The notes under the pieces are model-generated. The model was not told the origin of the DNA, made no database searches, and saw nothing but the letters and a program-made list of their open reading frames with translations. 12,508 bases of DNA from Saccoglossus kowalevskii (taxonomy: Eukaryota; Hemichordata; Enteropneusta; Harrimaniidae), in assembly GCF_000003605.2 (NCBI RefSeq), contig NW_003112491.1:91128-103635 (forward strand), in the 5' to 3' direction. How positions within the stretch are numbered: position 1 is the first letter of the stretch; each line of letters opens with the position of its first letter. The position numbers and the translations under genes are program-made. Below, in pieces: positions 1 through 7,889 of the stretch.

Positions 1-460
1 TCAGGTCATTTTAGTTATTTTAGGAAGTCTTCTCAATTTGATTTCAGAATTCTGTACAAAAAATAAAACCTAGTGAGTATCCACTAGATTAAAACCTAAT
101 AAATATTTCATCTATAGTATTATTGTTTTGATATCAATATTTACTGTCTTCAGTTGTGCAGTTTGCCATTATCAAGGTCACCTGACTCTGACCGCTCAGA
201 AGCATGCTGCAGTGCTTATCTATCAGCTTAACATTACATATAGCTTTATTAGAGCAACAATAGCTGTCTATTTTTTTGTTAATTACCGGTATCGTTACAC
301 ATTGCGTGATTCTCAATTTTTATTTTGTTGAATTTCCGTGTTGAGCACCACGTTTAGTTGACGGGTTTTAATTACTATTTTTTATGTAAAACAAACATTT
401 CAAAAGAGCTATTGTACCATCATTTCCCAACTCAAACTTTCATGCAACATTTTGAATATT
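1..460. other. AT-rich stretch, no gene recognised
   Basis: No domain, repeat family or RNA gene is recognised here. Short open frames exist on both strands near 128-331 (67 codons plus, 60 codons minus) but they overlap each other, show no known motif, and are of a length expected by chance in AT-rich DNA. Confidence 0.5.
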
Positions 461-832
461 ATTATAGAATAGAATAATGCTTTATTAATACCGTAAAGAA
501 AGAGTTAACATTTCTTTTTAGGTTTTCAGATTAATAAAGTAAATAATAAAAGTACAAGAAATGTAAAAATTGATTTAAAAAAGAATTCAAAATTGATGAA
601 CAACAAAAAACTACAGTCAATTATTTATAATATAAGAAATATTAAAATACTGTAATATGTAAGTATATCTGTATGCAGCACAGAATATGTATAAAATATA
701 AAAGAACATAACAAAATAAAAGAATTAGTCTTGTTTATATTTAACTAACTATTTGCAGAGAGTGATAAGATGGTTTGTATTTGGTGACAGTAGTACAAGT
801 TTAAATTGTTCTATTTTGTTTAAGTTTTGGTA
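461..832 (-). pseudogene. LINE 3' end relic (ORF2 C-terminus plus 3' UTR)
   Basis: On the minus strand, codons from 832 to a TAG at 751-749 read YQNLNKIEQF, KLVLLSPNTN, then HLITLCK. This resembles the extreme C-terminus of the large protein of invertebrate non-LTR retrotransposons, which often ends with a pattern like L..(E/N)(K/Q)F..LL..., a short helix and a Cys/Lys-rich tail. The frame stays open upstream to about 930 but without an in-frame ATG or recognisable motif, and the Helitron-like element begins there. After the stop comes about 265 bp of AT-rich 3' UTR, then AATAAA at 486-481 and a short ATTCT-type tail (480-461), as expected for the 3' end of a LINE. The reverse transcriptase and endonuclease parts are missing, so this is a 5'-truncated copy. 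It parallels the relic at 2820-3290 in orientation and C-terminal pattern. The assignment rests on a short stretch and could be wrong. Confidence 0.42.
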
Positions 833-937
833 ATCACTGTTAATTTCTTTAAGAATATTATGTATTTTTTAATATTATTTTTAATTATGAACCAAATGCT
901 GATAACATTCCATAAACAAGCAGCCTGTCGGCTGAGA

Positions 938-950
938 TAGCTCCGCTGTT
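938..950 (+). repeat. Left outer inverted repeat of the Helitron-like element
   Basis: TAGCTCCGCTGTT. It is a perfect 13-bp inverted match to 2088-2100. Just upstream, CAGCC (921-925) and GGCTG (930-934) form a second, small hairpin that may belong to the left end. Confidence 0.8.
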
Positions 951-980
951 AGCAATGCACATTTCAATTAAAGAATAGAA

Positions 981-2023
981 GATATCATTAGAAAATGAAC
1001 AATTCTGAGAGAGGTCCACATGTAGTACCTATATGTATAATATATCAAAGCAATTGGACTTGCAGTTTTTAACAAGAAGTCGAAAATATCACTTTTTACC
1101 AAAAATGACAAAAATATTCACCAAAATTAGAAAATTAAAGATATCATTACAACATGAACAAATCTGAGAGAGGTCCACATGTAGTACCTATATATGTAAT
1201 ATCAAAGCAATTGGACTTGCGGTTTTTAACAAGGAGTTGAAAATATCACTTTTTACCAAAAATGACAAAAATATTCACCAAAATTAGAAAATTAAAGATA
1301 TCATTACAAAATGAACAAATCTGAGAGAGGTCCACATGTAGTACCTATAATATCAAAGCAATTGGACTTGCGGTTTTCAACAAGAAGTTGAAAATATCAC
1401 TTTTTACCAAAAATGACAAAAATATTCACCAAAATTAGAGAATTGAAGATATCATCATGAAATGAACAAATCTGAGAGAGATCCACATGTAGTACCTATA
1501 TATGTAATATCAAAGCAATTGGACTTGCGGTTTTCAACAAGAAGTCGAAAATATCACTTTTTACCAAAAATGACAAAAATATTCACCAAAATTAGAGAAT
1601 TAAAGATATCATTATGAAATGAACAAATCTGAGAGAGGTCCACATGTAGTACCTATATATGTAATATCAAAGCAATTGGACTCGCGGTTTTTAACAAGAA
1701 GTTGAAAATATCACTTTTTACCAAAAATGACAAAAATATTCACCAAAATTAGAGAATTAAAGATATCATTATGAAATGAACAAATCTGAGAGAGGTCCAC
1801 ATGTAGTACCTATATATGTAATATCAAAGCAATTGGACTCGCGGTTTTTAACAAGAAGTTGAAAATATCACTTTTTACCAAAAATGACAAAAATATTCAC
1901 CAAAATTAGAGAATTGAAGATATCATCATGAAATGAACAAATCTGAGAGAGGTCTACCCAAGGTACATATACACCAAGTATCAAAGCATTCAGGCTTGTA
2001 GTTTTCAAGAAGAAGACGAAAAA
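981..2023 (+). repeat. Tandem array of about 157-bp units (6 complete plus 1 diverged)
   Basis: Taking GATATCAT as unit start, units begin at 981, 1140, 1297, 1448, 1605, 1762 and 1919, giving lengths of 159, 157, 151, 157, 157 and 157 bp. Each complete unit carries CTGAGAGAGRTCCACATGTA, a TACCTATA-centred AT spot, CAAAGCAATTGGACT and CTTTTTACCAAAAATGAC. All the length variation comes from the AT spot just after GTACC (two extra bases in unit 1, six missing in unit 3). The units at 1605 and 1762 differ at a single position (A1759 versus G1916), so they duplicated recently. The seventh unit is clearly more diverged, although it keeps the order CTGAGAGAGGT, ATCAAAGCA, AAGAAGACGAAAA. The units are non-coding; the open frame seen on the opposite strand at 1868-2089 is only a shadow of this repeat. 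Confidence 0.93.
1374..1394 (+). repeat. Small hairpin inside each core unit
   Basis: TTTTCAAC, loop AAGAA, GTTGAAAA forms a perfect 8-bp stem in the unit starting at 1297. In other units one base differs (TTTTTAAC on the left or GTCGAAAA on the right), so the fold is only partly kept and may be incidental. Confidence 0.5.
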
Positions 2024-2033
2024 GTAAAACATT

Positions 2034-2057
2034 GACACGGACGACGACGGACAATCA
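2034..2057 (+). repeat. Short ACGG/ACG microsatellite next to the core array
   Basis: GACACGGACGACGACGGAC is an imperfect ACG/ACGG repeat lying directly after the last core unit and before the right arm. A microsatellite in this position is a known feature of pearl-type elements and supports that identification. Confidence 0.6.
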
Positions 2058-2068
2058 CTCATATGATA

Positions 2069-2099
2069 AGCTCCGCTCGACAAAGTCAACAGCGGAGCT
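2069..2099 (+). repeat. Right-end hairpin of the Helitron-like element
   Basis: AGCTCCGCT at 2069-2077 pairs perfectly with AGCGGAGCT at 2091-2099, with a 13-nt loop at 2078-2090. The right stem arm is also part of the 13-bp inverted repeat shared with the left end, so the same sequence can pair locally or with the far end. AAAA follows directly, a plausible terminus. Helitron-like elements use a 3' hairpin as the end-of-transfer signal (family knowledge). Confidence 0.75.
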
Positions 2100-2105
2100 A
2101 AAAAT

Positions 2106-2819
2106 CTGGGTAAAGTTACGTGGGTTTATTTTGTGAAAAACAAAAGTGAAATTTGACTTTCAAATACAATACTCCTGTAAAAACATATTCAATTAAATTC
2201 AATACTTCAAGGACAAACAAAACTATGAAATTGATCAACTGCTATTTTATGAATTATATTTTATCCCATAGAAATAAGTCACATCGAAGTCTTTTAAACT
2301 GCTTGAAAACTAAAATATGCAGTTTTGGTGATTTAATCTTCAAACTTGGCCATGTTTCAGCTTTCAAACCAATTTCATAAATAAGTCTGAGCACCAGCAT
2401 ATGACACAGTGTTAAGACTTTATTAATTGATGATGCATAAAACAAATTGCCTAACACCATTGTTACCACATTTGCCCTAGTATATTAGAAGTGCTAGATT
2501 CAATTCATCTTTCCATTGTCTTTCCTATTTTTTCACATGCTGTATCTTGCAAGCAATGTTGTCTTGACGGGGTACTAATGTTCAAAGAAATATTGATTTT
2601 GTATGAAAATGAGATGATTAGAACACACATGTCAGGTTAAAAGGGTTTTAGAAGCTGAGTGTTAAGATATAGCACATCAACACAACTCGTAATTGTCTGA
2701 CATTATAGTCATAGTTTTGATAGCAATCATCTGTCTATCAAATGAAATTTCAGTTGCTTTAGTATGATATCTAATAAAATATTTTTGATGTCTTCCTATG
2801 CTTAACTATTTGTATAATA
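2106..2819. other. Unassigned stretch with two short overlapping frames
   Basis: No repeat family or RNA is recognised. A 71-codon minus frame (2254-2469) and a 75-codon plus frame (2153-2380) overlap on opposite strands, so at most one could be real. The minus frame has a mixed hydrophobic composition and a Lys-rich patch (KIKSPKLHI) but no motif I know. I do not call either a gene. Confidence 0.4.
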
Positions 2820-3290
2820 TTTAACATTTATTTATTAACACATAACATCCCCCGGAGAGGATGAAAAGGGTTACAAATCAGATATTAGTAAAAGAAAAAT
2901 AACTACATGAAAAGTAAAGAACATAAAGCATGAAGAAGAAAAAAAATGATAATAATTTGTATACAAGTAATGTGTTACTGGCTTAGTTTATGTGGTGCTG
3001 CTGTCTTATATTAAAACAGTTTTTTAAATATTGTGCTAAAGGAATTGACATGTTCTCGTCACTTAGTAATGATATGAATTTATTTTCATTACTAAGTTTG
3101 TCAAAATTTGGTATACAATTATTAGCTACAGTGTAAAGTTTTAACCTTATTTCATTGTAACGAGTATAATTTAAGACAAAATGTTGTTCATCTTCAACAT
3201 GGTCATTGTCGCACATATAAATTTGCAGATTCTGTCTTTAATATCCAATCCCATATGCCAGCCTGTTTTAATTTTCAATACTGTAGTAAA
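2820..3290 (-). pseudogene. LINE 3' end relic with degenerate C-terminal zinc-finger-like motif
   Basis: Minus strand. One frame (3278-3219) reads LKIKTGWHMG, LDIKDRICKF. After a frame break at about 3211-3218 the next frame reads CDNDHVEDEQHFVLN, YTRYNEIR and, further on, LSNENKFISLL, ending with a TAA just below 2986. R.C..C...(V/I)EDE.HF...C..Y...R followed by a conserved helical tail is the usual C-terminal end of reverse-transcriptase proteins of many invertebrate non-LTR elements. Here the Cys expected after HFVLN is Tyr (codon 3168-3166), the cysteine pair is split by the frame break, and stops occur further upstream. The 3' UTR runs down to overlapping AATAAA signals at 2836-2827. The element is a dead, 5'-truncated insertion. 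The clade cannot be fixed from this piece. Confidence 0.72.
3061..3097 (+). repeat. Perfect 12-bp inverted repeat inside the LINE relic
   Basis: ACTTAGTAATGA at 3061-3072 and TCATTACTAAGT at 3086-3097 are exact reverse complements with a 13-nt loop. It lies in the part of the LINE frame that encodes two similar short runs (LSNEN and LLSDEN), which may partly explain it. Confidence 0.7.
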
Positions 3291-4400
3291 CTTTTTTCAC
3301 CATTTTTTATATTATTAATCCATATAATACAAAGCCAGAATTGGTTATGATACAGTGTAATATGTTGTGTAACATGGTTTATATTTTATAATAACAGCAT
3401 TTTCCAGCTGTCTGGATGCTGTTTCCATTTTTACACCCCACCCTATGGAAGTTCTTTTGGTACCACAAATGTCATGCTCAGTGTCACAGAACACATATTA
3501 ATGACGTGTGATTCAGTAATGTTAATAATATTCTGTTAGTTTTTAAAATAAATTTGAGGAAATTTATTAAATGTAAATGTGTCATCATGTTTGTGGAAAC
3601 TCTCTAAACCGTACCAGGATCGAGACTTAAACTTGCAATGCGACTGCGGCTGTCAAACCACGTCCTAAAACGTAACAGAACTCTTATGTAACACGATCCA
3701 CATTATTGTAGATCATGTATTAGTCTGGAGAGACACGCTAAACGTAAATTGGATTTTAGAATAATGTGCCCGATACATAACCTATCACTTTTCAGTCGAG
3801 TGTAATGTCGCTGTCCGGATTTCGGAAAACCAATGTAATTATAGAATAGACGATGGAATTGCCACCGTGTACCAGTTCTATCTACAGATAATATTTACAT
3901 ATGATATGCTGAATTAGGTAGGATAGTTGCTTAGTTATATTGTGATTTTGTCGCGAACATATCCCAGCAACATATGAACAGAGAAAAACGCGCGATGCGG
4001 CTCTAAAATCTCAATTGAAGTAGTCGTTTTATCGCATCTGTTTTCGACCTTACCGTGTATGAGTTTCGCAGTAAAACAGCTGAGATGACACTTAAACTGT
4101 TACTCCGTCATATCTCCAAAAATAATGAACAGACATGATGTATAATCCGTGAGTATCGTCTTTCAAATCGTCCGTATCGGACAAGAATACAACAGTAGCT
4201 TTGCGGTGTTTTGTGTGTGTGTACAGGCGCGTTTCCCTAGAAAACACGGGCACTTGGCAACATGTCCTCCATAAACAACCATCAACCAATCACAATAGAG
4301 GACATATTGACGACGCTCGGCAGATCATGAATAATTCACACAGTAATATTATAATGATTGTATATCTTTTTTCAATTGCCCTGCACGTTCATCTTGATTT
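3291..4400. other. Unassigned stretch
   Basis: Nothing is recognised with confidence. The part nearest 3300 may still be LINE sequence but carries stops in every minus frame. Small structures include a (TG)n run at 4212-4222, a CCAAT-type motif near 4284-4289, and a perfect 8-bp inverted pair ATGTCCTC (4262-4269) / GAGGACAT (4298-4305). The short open frames at 4092-4289 (minus) and 4201-4497 (plus) overlap each other and have no known motif. Confidence 0.4.
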
Positions 4401-4402
4401 TA

Positions 4403-4528
4403 GTTATTTCCATCTGAGAACTTGGGCAACCAGATTATCCAGCCTGATGCTTTCATATATATTAATAATCTGCCATATTTTAAAAACATTGTTTTGAACC
4501 GAGACAGTATATCCGGTATCAGTGTTTG
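4403..4528 (+). other. Weak candidate terminal exon, unknown protein
   Basis: A pyrimidine-rich tract ends in CTTGATTTTAG at about 4393-4403, which resembles a splice acceptor. From there one plus frame is open for about 40 codons, including PSENLGNQIIQPDAF then IYINNLPYFKNIV, to a TGA near 4526-4528; beyond the TGA the same frame stays open for roughly 30 more codons. I recognise no family. Two other frames also have open stretches across the same bases (plus 4201-4497, minus 4400-4591), so coding potential is ambiguous. This may be chance. Confidence 0.15.
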
Positions 4529-5095
4529 ACAAATGTCATGGTCAAAAGAGCTACGTATTTCAACGATATCACGATGCAATAGCCTCTGCATGAAAATTAT
4601 ACATTTTATTGATTTGTAATTTTGTTGTTTTATGTTTTTTGATTGTTACTAAAAGTTTGTTTTGTGGCCTGGAAAATATCCGTGTAGTTTTTGTGTATAT
4701 TACTTAGTAATGACAATTTTGTAAGACTCGTAAATTGGCATATGAATATAACGTAGGAAGTGAGTTACACTTCTTGAACAAACGAGGTCATCATTATTAA
4801 GATTAATATAAAATATTTGTTTCTGTTTGTTTTTTATTCATAGATGCATTTCTATTTGATATTTTCTATATACCTGCTACTATATATACTACTCGGTGAC
4901 TACTGTATATGAAAACATGTACAAAATTTATCATAAAACGTTGTTGTGTTAGCTATAGATAGCGATTAACGGCCATGCTTCTCATCGAGCTATAAATTAC
5001 CCTAACATTTTCCTAATTTGTCACGGTGTTACTAACTGCACATTCCTTGGATTTGCATACAGTCTATTGTTTATTTTGTTGGTGTTTTTTTCTAA
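4529..5095. other. Unassigned AT-rich stretch
   Basis: T-rich and AT-rich sequence with no recognised gene, repeat or RNA. Confidence 0.5.
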
Positions 5096-5359
5096 ATGGC
5101 GAAAGCAGGGTTATTGCGAACTTGTTTATTTCGCGGTAACCCAGCTTTTGCTATTTTTACACTCCCATATGTTATTGAAAAAAATACCAAAAAAGCGTAT
5201 ACAAGTCTAGATATGTATGTAAACGTTGTTCGCTTCCCAAACCGACCAGAAAAGCAAGAGAAGTCCGCTCAAGCATCGGTCTCTTTCTATTGTAAGTCCA
5301 CCACAGAGAAAACGTCGCCGAGAAAATTAGCCGCCCATAGCGCGCCATCGGCAACGTGA
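5096..5359 (+). CDS. Small unassigned open frame (87 codons), doubtful
   Basis: This frame opens with ATG in a favourable animal start context (AAATGG) and runs 87 codons to TGA. The predicted protein begins MAKAGLLRTCLFRGNP and ends in a Lys/Ser/Ala-rich tail (KSTTEKTSPRKLAAHSAPS). No family is recognised, and there is no clear signal peptide or membrane segment. The base composition is richer in GC than its surroundings. Against it being a gene: its first 19 codons lie wholly inside a long imperfect hairpin (5098-5152), a sign of a foldback repeat rather than of coding sequence, and a 60-codon frame overlaps on the other strand. A GTAAGT donor-like site lies inside at about 5292-5297, so a first coding exon is another possibility. 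Most likely a chance or repeat-derived frame. Confidence 0.18.
   Translation: MAKAGLLRTCLFRGNPAFAIFTLPYVIEKNTKKAYTSLDMYVNVVRFPNRPEKQEKSAQASVSFYCKSTTEKTSPRKLAAHSAPSAT
5098..5152 (+). repeat. Long imperfect hairpin, possible MITE or foldback remnant
   Basis: The arm at 5098-5119 (starting GGCGAAAGCAGGG) and the arm at 5131-5152 (ending AACCCAGCTTTTGCT) pair at about 17 of 22 positions across an 11-nt loop. GC content is higher than in the flanks and CG dinucleotides sit at the arm ends. A small inverted-repeat element or a structured RNA are both possible. Confidence 0.6.
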
Positions 5360-5502
5360 TTCAGAAATATTGGCGAAGGGAACTAGCTAATCCACATTTG
5401 TAATGCTGTAATTTGAATATTGACAAGAAAATTCAAACAACGTCTTATGATATCATACACATCTGCAGTCATAATTGAGTTTTTTTTCTTCTCAACATAA
5501 CA

Positions 5503-5700
5503 CGTGGGTAGACCAATATGCCAGATATTGTCAAAGGCCTTTATAAGATCAATAAAGCAGGCATATCATTTACTTGATTTTTTAATATTTGGCTTATTTT
5601 ATTTATTCTCCGAATTACCACTGTAGCGATATTTATTTACCAGTGTTTTTAATATGAAGAGATTGTCTGTAGTTCGACAATCATGCTTAAATCCAAACCG
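5503..5700 (-). pseudogene. LINE reverse-transcriptase relic, palm domain
   Basis: Minus strand, a single frame with two stops. Codons from 5700 read RFGFKHDCRTTDNLF then ILKTLVNKYRYS. After a TAA (5601-5599) and a TGA (5568-5566) the frame reads YACFIDLIKAFDNIWHIGL. The first part matches the conserved (Q)FGFR...TTDN.F.L block upstream of the catalytic core of non-LTR reverse transcriptases. The second matches motif A, x(F/A)xDxxKAFDxVxH, with the catalytic Asp at codon 5550-5548. Spacing between the blocks is normal for the family. Weak similarity in a different frame (YDIIRRCL, below 5450) may continue the palm region, which implies a frameshift. Motifs B and C are not found, so this is a short internal fragment. 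The overlapping 83-codon plus frame at 5654-5905 is most likely a shadow. The clade is not determined. Confidence 0.8.
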
Positions 5701-5905
5701 AAAAGGATGTTATTTGAATTTAAAAAATAGTCGTCTTACTCTCCAAAATTTGACAATACTAGCCCAAAATGGACTTCCGGTTCAACGCGTCTTTAATGTA
5801 ATCTATATTTATGCTGGAAACTGCCAAGTACAAAGTGTAGTCAAGTCAGTAAGCAAAATGTACTGTGGACCCTATGGTATACATGAACATGTTACAACAA
5901 AATAA

Positions 5906-6449
5906 ATATCAGTGAATATATTTTTTTTAAACTTGCAGCCCCACGGACAAGTGACAATCCTTTTTTTTAAATCTCATTTATAAGGATTTTTGCATGAAGT
6001 TACACGTTATCATCATAGCAAGGAAAAATAATATTTTCTTTTGTCCAGGTTATATAATGCATTCTATAATTACTATGTCATGGGTATTTTTGTAAAGTGT
6101 ACCGTTATGTATTACCGGTAAAATATGCACACCATTAAAATGACATAAACCTCAAATGCAACCGTAGTACACATACAAAGTAAATAAAATTATCAAGAGT
6201 GATTTGGATTACTTAAATTTTTGCCAAAATGCTTTGACATTATATATAATTCTGGTGGGAATTGCTAAGCCAGTTTATAAAATTGTGAACAAATATTTTC
6301 GTAACTAACAATAACCGTGAAATACACCCATCATTGTCACTGATAGAATATCAAATCGCGGGTGTCGGGATCCAAACAAAAACCGTGACTTGAAAACGGA
6401 TAAAAAGCACATATATACACATGGGTTTGTAGTAAGTTTTCTTTATTAA
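5906..6449. other. Unassigned AT-rich stretch
   Basis: No gene, repeat family or RNA recognised. The only small motif noted is a palindromic TTACCGGTAA at about 6112-6121. Confidence 0.5.
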
Positions 6450-6680
6450 AAACATCACAGCTTCCATGCCCACATGGATTCAACTTATTGTGGTGAATTT
6501 TATAGATCTATATCAAAGGCCAAGAAGTACGTAAAGTCGCGACTTGACACCCCCTCAACACCTTGAGTCAGGCGGCCGTCACACTTTGTATCTCCGTAAT
6601 TGACGGACAGTGAGTGTTAAGTTGTTTCCTCCAGCCCTTTGACGGCCAATTAAATACAAGATGCAACGAAAAACAGCAGA
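6450..6680 (-). other. GC-richer island, possible exon or ancient repeat
   Basis: Bases 6520-6660 stand out from AT-rich flanks by their GC content and several CG dinucleotides (GTCGCGAC, GCGGCCGTC). On the minus strand one frame reads LSVNYGDTKCDGRLTQGVEG then VSSRDFTYFLAFDIDL to a TAA near 6503-6501. A second minus frame is also open over part of it (WPSKGWRKQLN, then THCPSITEIQSVTAA to a TGA). Downstream on the same strand lies AATAAA at 6447-6442. That order (open frame, stop, 3' UTR, polyadenylation signal) fits a terminal exon or retrotransposed transcript, but no family is recognised and no clear splice acceptor is visible. A conserved non-coding repeat would also explain it. Confidence 0.25.
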
Positions 6681-6713
6681 ATTATATTAATTATATAACT
6701 AATGAGAACTAAT

Positions 6714-6728
6714 TATATATATATATAT
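6714..6728. repeat. (TA)n microsatellite
   Basis: Fifteen bases of alternating T and A in an already AT-rich segment. Confidence 0.9.
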
Positions 6729-6979
6729 GTTTCAAACTTTAATTTCTAACCTGTATTGGAAAGTTGTTCTGGAGATTATTAATTTCAATAAACTGTATTC
6801 AACTATTCCTCTGCAACAGCAATAAGATCATTACCTGTCACTAAGCAGTTTGACAAGAATGCTATAAATGATCAAATATTTATCGGTCTAAGTTAGAAAC
6901 TAGGGGGGCAATATCAGAGCATGGGTCTTATTTAGGAACTCCTAGCAAAACAACTGCACAAGTTACAGTACAAGGAAAA

Positions 6980-7001
6980 ATTAACAACACCAGTTGTTAA
7001 T
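6980..7001 (+). repeat. Perfect 9-bp stem, 4-nt loop hairpin
   Basis: ATTAACAAC, loop ACCA, GTTGTTAAT. The stem is perfect but short and no gene nearby suggests a role. Confidence 0.7.
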
Positions 7002-7064
7002 GACACAGTAAACTGTAATTCCCAAATTGATGAGAAGACCGATTACTACGACAAAGCCCTATTC

Positions 7065-7206
7065 ATTGCGAAAGCCACTCATCGCGAAACTACTAGTAGA
7101 TACAATTATATTTTTGTCGTTTTACGACGCAGCATTCCTCGTGAAAATGGTAATATGAGCGTGGGCTTGTCATAACAAAATACCGCTAAGAATGGGCTCT
7201 CGCAAT
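7065..7206. repeat. Imperfect inverted repeat, possible foldback or MITE remnant
   Basis: The arm ATTGCGAAAGCCACTCATCG at 7065-7084 (extending to 7086) matches the reverse complement of 7184-7206 at about 18 of 23 positions with one gap. Roughly 97 bases separate the arms. A third related piece, AGTGGCTTTCAC near 7234-7245, is an 11 of 12 inverted match to the left arm. No target duplication is evident. Confidence 0.4.
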
Positions 7207-7880
7207 GTTGCAAGGGAAATTGATATGGAGATAGTGGCTTTCACGATCAGTTTATTTTGGCACCCGTTGTATGAAATTATGAATGGCGGATGCCGAAGTG
7301 ATATATATTATGCGGTCAAAAAATAGTGTTCAAAAACTAGATCGATTGATTAAACAGAGCATTGTAGCTACACATGTCGAATTTTAATTTCTCGCTATTG
7401 AAGACTATCAGCAAAACGATCAATGAATAGGACAGATGTTACTATAGCGACCAAAAACATTCCCTTGATGTCTATAAATTTGTTAAATGGCGTCAAGTCT
7501 ATGTAATTGTAAATATGAGGGTCTCTCTTGCTGTCGTATTGCATATAAATGTGGTCGTATGGATGTTCATTTCATTGTTACAAAACTGAACTAGACGATC
7601 CTACAAAACAGAGACCTCACTTTGCATTGAACGACTAGATTGTACTGAGTTTACTAGATTAACAATGTATTGCCTTCTCGTTACCATAGAAACAGTGTAT
7701 GCGTAGAACGCTTTGGTAAAATCATACTGATTTTATTTGGTAAAATGTTTGTTTGGTAAATGTACCGGCGTCAGAAAGTGACATGTGAAACATGTTTGAG
7801 TAACAATATTTTTCTAAAGCATATTGCTGTGTTGGATATTGATAGGAGGTAGTGTACTAGTTTTAAAGTTGCACACGAAA
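7207..7880. other. Unassigned stretch
   Basis: No open frame of note and no repeat family or RNA recognised. Confidence 0.5.
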
Positions 7881-7889
7881 TTTGATATG

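Larger units (their letters stand above)
930..2105 (+). mobile_element. Non-autonomous Helitron-like element of the pearl/HINE type
   Basis: The element has a left arm, tandem core units, a short microsatellite and a right arm ending in a hairpin. The left arm holds TAGCTCCGCTGTT at 938-950; its perfect 13-bp reverse complement lies at 2088-2100, close to the right end. Six complete direct repeats run from 981 to 1918 and a diverged seventh from 1919 to about 2023. A GACACGGACGACGACGGAC segment follows at 2034-2052, then the right-arm hairpin at 2069-2099. Arm-array-microsatellite-arm order is that of pearl elements of bivalves, and paired internal inverted repeats with a 3' hairpin are typical of Helentron-associated non-autonomous elements (family knowledge). 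No Rep/helicase or transposase frame is present, so it could only move in trans. Exact ends are uncertain: no target duplication is expected, and the outer limits may lie a few to tens of bases beyond the inverted repeats. A TIR-type MITE with internal tandem repeats is the alternative. Confidence 0.72.
6681..7064. other. Unassigned stretch with AT microsatellite and a small hairpin
   Basis: Contains an AT-dinucleotide run at 6714-6728 and a perfect hairpin at 6980-7001. No gene or RNA is recognised. Confidence 0.5.

Noticed and set aside
981-2023. CRISPR array
   Set aside because: Units are contiguous similar repeats of about 157 bp without short conserved repeats alternating with unique spacers, and the context is eukaryotic.
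1868-2089. 73-codon minus open frame
   Set aside because: It lies across the tandem units, microsatellite and right arm of the Helitron-like element and is a by-product of that sequence.
2254-2469. 71-codon minus frame as a gene
   Set aside because: No known motif, overlaps a plus frame of similar length, and is within chance length for AT-rich sequence.
5654-5905. 83-codon plus open frame
   Set aside because: It overlaps the opposite strand of a clear reverse-transcriptase relic and has no recognised motif.
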